Shown here one piece after another: positions 62,117-64,000 of a stretch of DNA of 64,000 nt (its first letter is position 1; the number at the start of each line of letters is the position of its first letter). Position numbers and translations under genes: made by a program. A model generated the notes under the pieces. That model was not told where the DNA came from, made no database searches, and saw only the letters and a program-made list of their open reading frames with translations. Source of the stretch: Acidimicrobiia bacterium. Lineage in GTDB: Bacteria; Actinomycetota; Acidimicrobiia; IMCC26256; JAOSJM01. Location of the stretch: assembly GCA_027494165.1 (NCBI GenBank), contig JAOSJM010000001.1:1744001-1808000 (forward strand). The letters run 5' to 3'.

Positions 62117-63981
62117 GCTTCCCTCCTCAGGCGGGCGATGCGCCGCTCGTCGACGGTCAGGCTCCACCCCGCCGGCACGTCGTAGGTCGTGTCGTCGGCC
62201 TCCACGATCGCCGGCCCGTGCAGGGTCGCGCCCGGGGAGAGGTCGGCCCGCTCGTAGACGAGGCGGTCGTGTCCGAGCACGGCCCGCTCGCCCTTCGGCG
62301 TGGCCGCCGACGGTGTGACCTCCCCCACGGGGAGCGCCGGATGCGGGACGGTCACGGTGGCGACGGCCCGGACCAGGACGGCGTCACCGGGGACGTCGAG
62401 CGGGTCGGTCACCTCGATGGCCTCGCCACCCTTCCGGACGACCTCGATGGCGACGGCGGCCTCGGCCGGGTCGAACCCCTCGACCTCCATGTCGGCCCGG
62501 GCCACCTCCTCGAGCTCCTGGGCGAGAGCGGCGGGGGGCCGCCCGGCGACCGCCTCCTCGTAGGCGTGCACGACGTCGAGGGTGGAGGACCCGAAGGCGG
62601 AGAAGACCGACGCCTGGGGGAACAGGTAGACGTCGCGCATCCCGAGCCGCTCGGCGATCTCCGCCGCGTGCAGCCCGCCGCCCCCGCCGAAGGCGAAGAG
62701 GGCGTGGTCACCGGCCTCGCCGCCGTCGAGCAGGCGCCGGACCTCCTCGGCCGCGATGTCGGCCAGCGCCGCCCGGACCCGGCGCACGGCCTCCTCGCGC
62801 TCCACGCCCAGCGGCTCGGCCACCCCGGCGTCGAGGGCGTCGGCGGCGAGCTCGGCGTCGAGCCGGCGGGCGCCGCCGAGGAAGTAGTCGGGATCGACGA
62901 AGCCGCCCACGACGTTGGCGTCGGTGACGGTGCAGAGGGCGCCGCCCAACCCGTAGCACGCGGGCCCCGGCACCGAGCCGGCCGAGTCGGGACCGACCAC
63001 GACCTTCCCGTCGGTGGCCCGGGCGATCGAGCCTCCCCCGCCGCCGACGCTCTCCACCGCCACCTGGCGGGTGCTCACCTCCACGCCGTGGACGAGCGGG
63101 TCCTCGTCGAAGGGGACCCGGTCGCGGCCGAGGACGGCGAGGTCGGTGGAGGTCCCACCGATGTCGAGGGTGATCACGGCGTCGAGCCCGAGCAGCTCGG
63201 CCATGTGCCGTGCGCCCAGGGCACCGCACGCGGGCCCCGAGTTCAGGGTGTCGATGGCGACGGTCTTGGCGACCCGGGCGGCCCCGCCGGCGGCGTGGGC
63301 GACGAGCAGCGGGTTGCGGGCCCCGGCGTCCCTGAGCCGCTCGTCGGCCCGGTAGAGCGTCCGGACCGCGCTGGGGTGGAGGTAGGCGTCGACCACGGCG
63401 GCGTGGGTCCGCCGGTCGTCGGGACCCCGGCGGGACACGTCGCTGGAGCACAGGACCGGGGTGGCCCCCAGGAAGTGGCGCGGGTAGGCGGCCCGGATCA
63501 CGGCCCGCACCGCGTGCTCCGGACCCGGGTCGAGGTCGGCTCCGGGCAGGCTCACCACCAGCACCCGGGCGCCCCGGGCGAGGAGGTCGTCGACGGCCCG
63601 CCGCAGGCCCTCGGGGTCGGCCGGGTCGACCCCGGCGACCATGTCGGGCTCGACGAGGAACTCGAAGACCGGGCTCTCCTCTGCTCCGTAGAGGTGTCGC
63701 TCCGCGCCCGGCGCCACGAGGAGCCCGAGCCGCGGCCCCTTCCGCTGGATGAGGGCGTTGGTCGCCGCCGTGGTGGAGAAGCGGACCACCTTCGTGTCGC
63801 GCAGCATCGACGCCAGGTCCGCGTACCCGAGCGCCTCGGCCCCCCGCGCGAGGCAGGCCTCGAAGCCGATCGTCAGGTCGTGGGGGGTGGTGTCGACCTT
63901 GGCCGTGGCCGTCCGCCCGTCGGCGGCGAAGAAGCCGTCGGTGAACGTGCCCCCGGTGTCGACGTCGACCGTGACGGCCAT
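62113..63981 (-). CDS. Second HyuA-like ATPase subunit (alpha'-type)
   Basis: A 622-residue HyuA-family protein, about 100 residues shorter than the other one: VTVDVDTGGTFTDGFF, VRFSTTAATNALIQRKGPRLG, RRTHAAVVDAYLHP, ITLDIGGTSTDLAVLGRD, SVGGGGGSIARATDG, VPGPACYGLGGALCTVTDANV and FPQASVFSAFGSSTLDVVH. Both phosphate loops are intact. GGGAGGGG precedes the ATG at 63981; the gene upstream is beyond the window. It is the first visible gene of the coupled operon alpha'-gamma-alpha-beta-phosphatase, in which two different HyuA-type ATPases occur. Confidence 0.9.
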   Translation of the reverse strand: MAVTVDVDTGGTFTDGFFAADGRTATAKVDTTPHDLTIGFEACLARGAEALGYADLASMLRDTKVVRFSTTAATNALIQRKGPRLGLLVAPGAERHLYGAEESPVFEFLVEPDMVAGVDPADPEGLRRAVDDLLARGARVLVVSLPGADLDPGPEHAVRAVIRAAYPRHFLGATPVLCSSDVSRRGPDDRRTHAAVVDAYLHPSAVRTLYRADERLRDAGARNPLLVAHAAGGAARVAKTVAIDTLNSGPACGALGARHMAELLGLDAVITLDIGGTSTDLAVLGRDRVPFDEDPLVHGVEVSTRQVAVESVGGGGGSIARATDGKVVVGPDSAGSVPGPACYGLGGALCTVTDANVVGGFVDPDYFLGGARRLDAELAADALDAGVAEPLGVEREEAVRRVRAALADIAAEEVRRLLDGGEAGDHALFAFGGGGGLHAAEIAERLGMRDVYLFPQASVFSAFGSSTLDVVHAYEEAVAGRPPAALAQELEEVARADMEVEGFDPAEAAVAIEVVRKGGEAIEVTDPLDVPGDAVLVRAVATVTVPHPALPVGEVTPSAATPKGERAVLGHDRLVYERADLSPGATLHGPAIVEADDTTYDVPAGWSLTVDERRIARLRREA

Positions 63982-64000
63982 GGTCCCCTCCCGCTGACAG

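Noticed and set aside
57576-63981. Calling the operon hydantoinase (hyuAB) or acetone carboxylase (acxABC)
   Set aside because: Two HyuA-type genes plus a gamma-like zinc subunit fit the acetophenone-carboxylase core better; the substrate cannot be read, so no gene symbols are given.

Overview
The window is very GC-rich, almost fully coding DNA from an actinobacterium, most likely class Acidimicrobiia. The support is: two WhiB-family regulators, type-A RNase P RNA, an AddAB-like helicase-nuclease pair, many -10 boxes (TANNNT) lying only 6-7 nt before start codons (leaderless mRNAs), and three exported proteins built on the [17 protein letters not shown] repeat, which I associate with Acidimicrobiia. 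The taxonomic call is inference. About 30 single-base indels, nearly all in C or G runs, break otherwise intact genes. I treat these as probable sequencing or assembly errors and give whole-gene coordinates with the break points.

Layout. 1-9.0 kb: a 12-bp tandem repeat, a coiled-coil/NYN protein, a YjbQ-like protein, a DEDDh exonuclease-UvrC fusion, trpD with an acyl-CoA dehydrogenase, a hipBA toxin-antitoxin pair with a promoter-operator, and a WhiB gene. 9.0-15.3 kb: a membrane protein whose 3' end runs into rnpB, a SnoaL-like protein, and two large beta-helix/GYW-repeat exoproteins. 15.3-30 kb: a glycogen-debranching-type enzyme with a GT4 glycosyltransferase, an FMN-binding-type protein, a nitronate monooxygenase/CrtC-like/NAD-binding operon, DUF488, BioD, a phosphatase/membrane protein/RNase H/zinc-ribbon operon, a class A PBP and an aldo-keto reductase. 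30-36.6 kb: addB-like and addA-like genes. 36.6-48.7 kb: a secreted endo/exonuclease/phosphatase-fold protein, lipoproteins, a CocE-type hydrolase, a two-gene TPP-dependent E1 dehydrogenase, a sigma factor with a linked membrane protein, a deazaflavin oxidoreductase, a GYW-repeat/SGNH protein, an SDR, two VOC proteins, a second WhiB gene and tRNA-Val.

48.8-64 kb is the most interesting part. Two crotonases and a TetR regulator lie divergent from a coupled operon encoding a B12-dependent acyl-CoA mutase large subunit, an amidohydrolase, the B12-binding small subunit, a double SnoaL protein and a fused CoA-transferase. It ends against a convergent, coupled operon with two HyuA-like ATPases, a small zinc-ribbon protein, a HyuB-like subunit and a histidine phosphatase. 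That second gene set matches the alpha-alpha'-beta-gamma core of acetophenone carboxylase. The mutase residues I can align do not fit methylmalonyl-CoA. Together the two operons may encode an ATP-dependent carboxylation plus carbon-skeleton rearrangement route for an unidentified ketone or acyl substrate; that pathway is inference.
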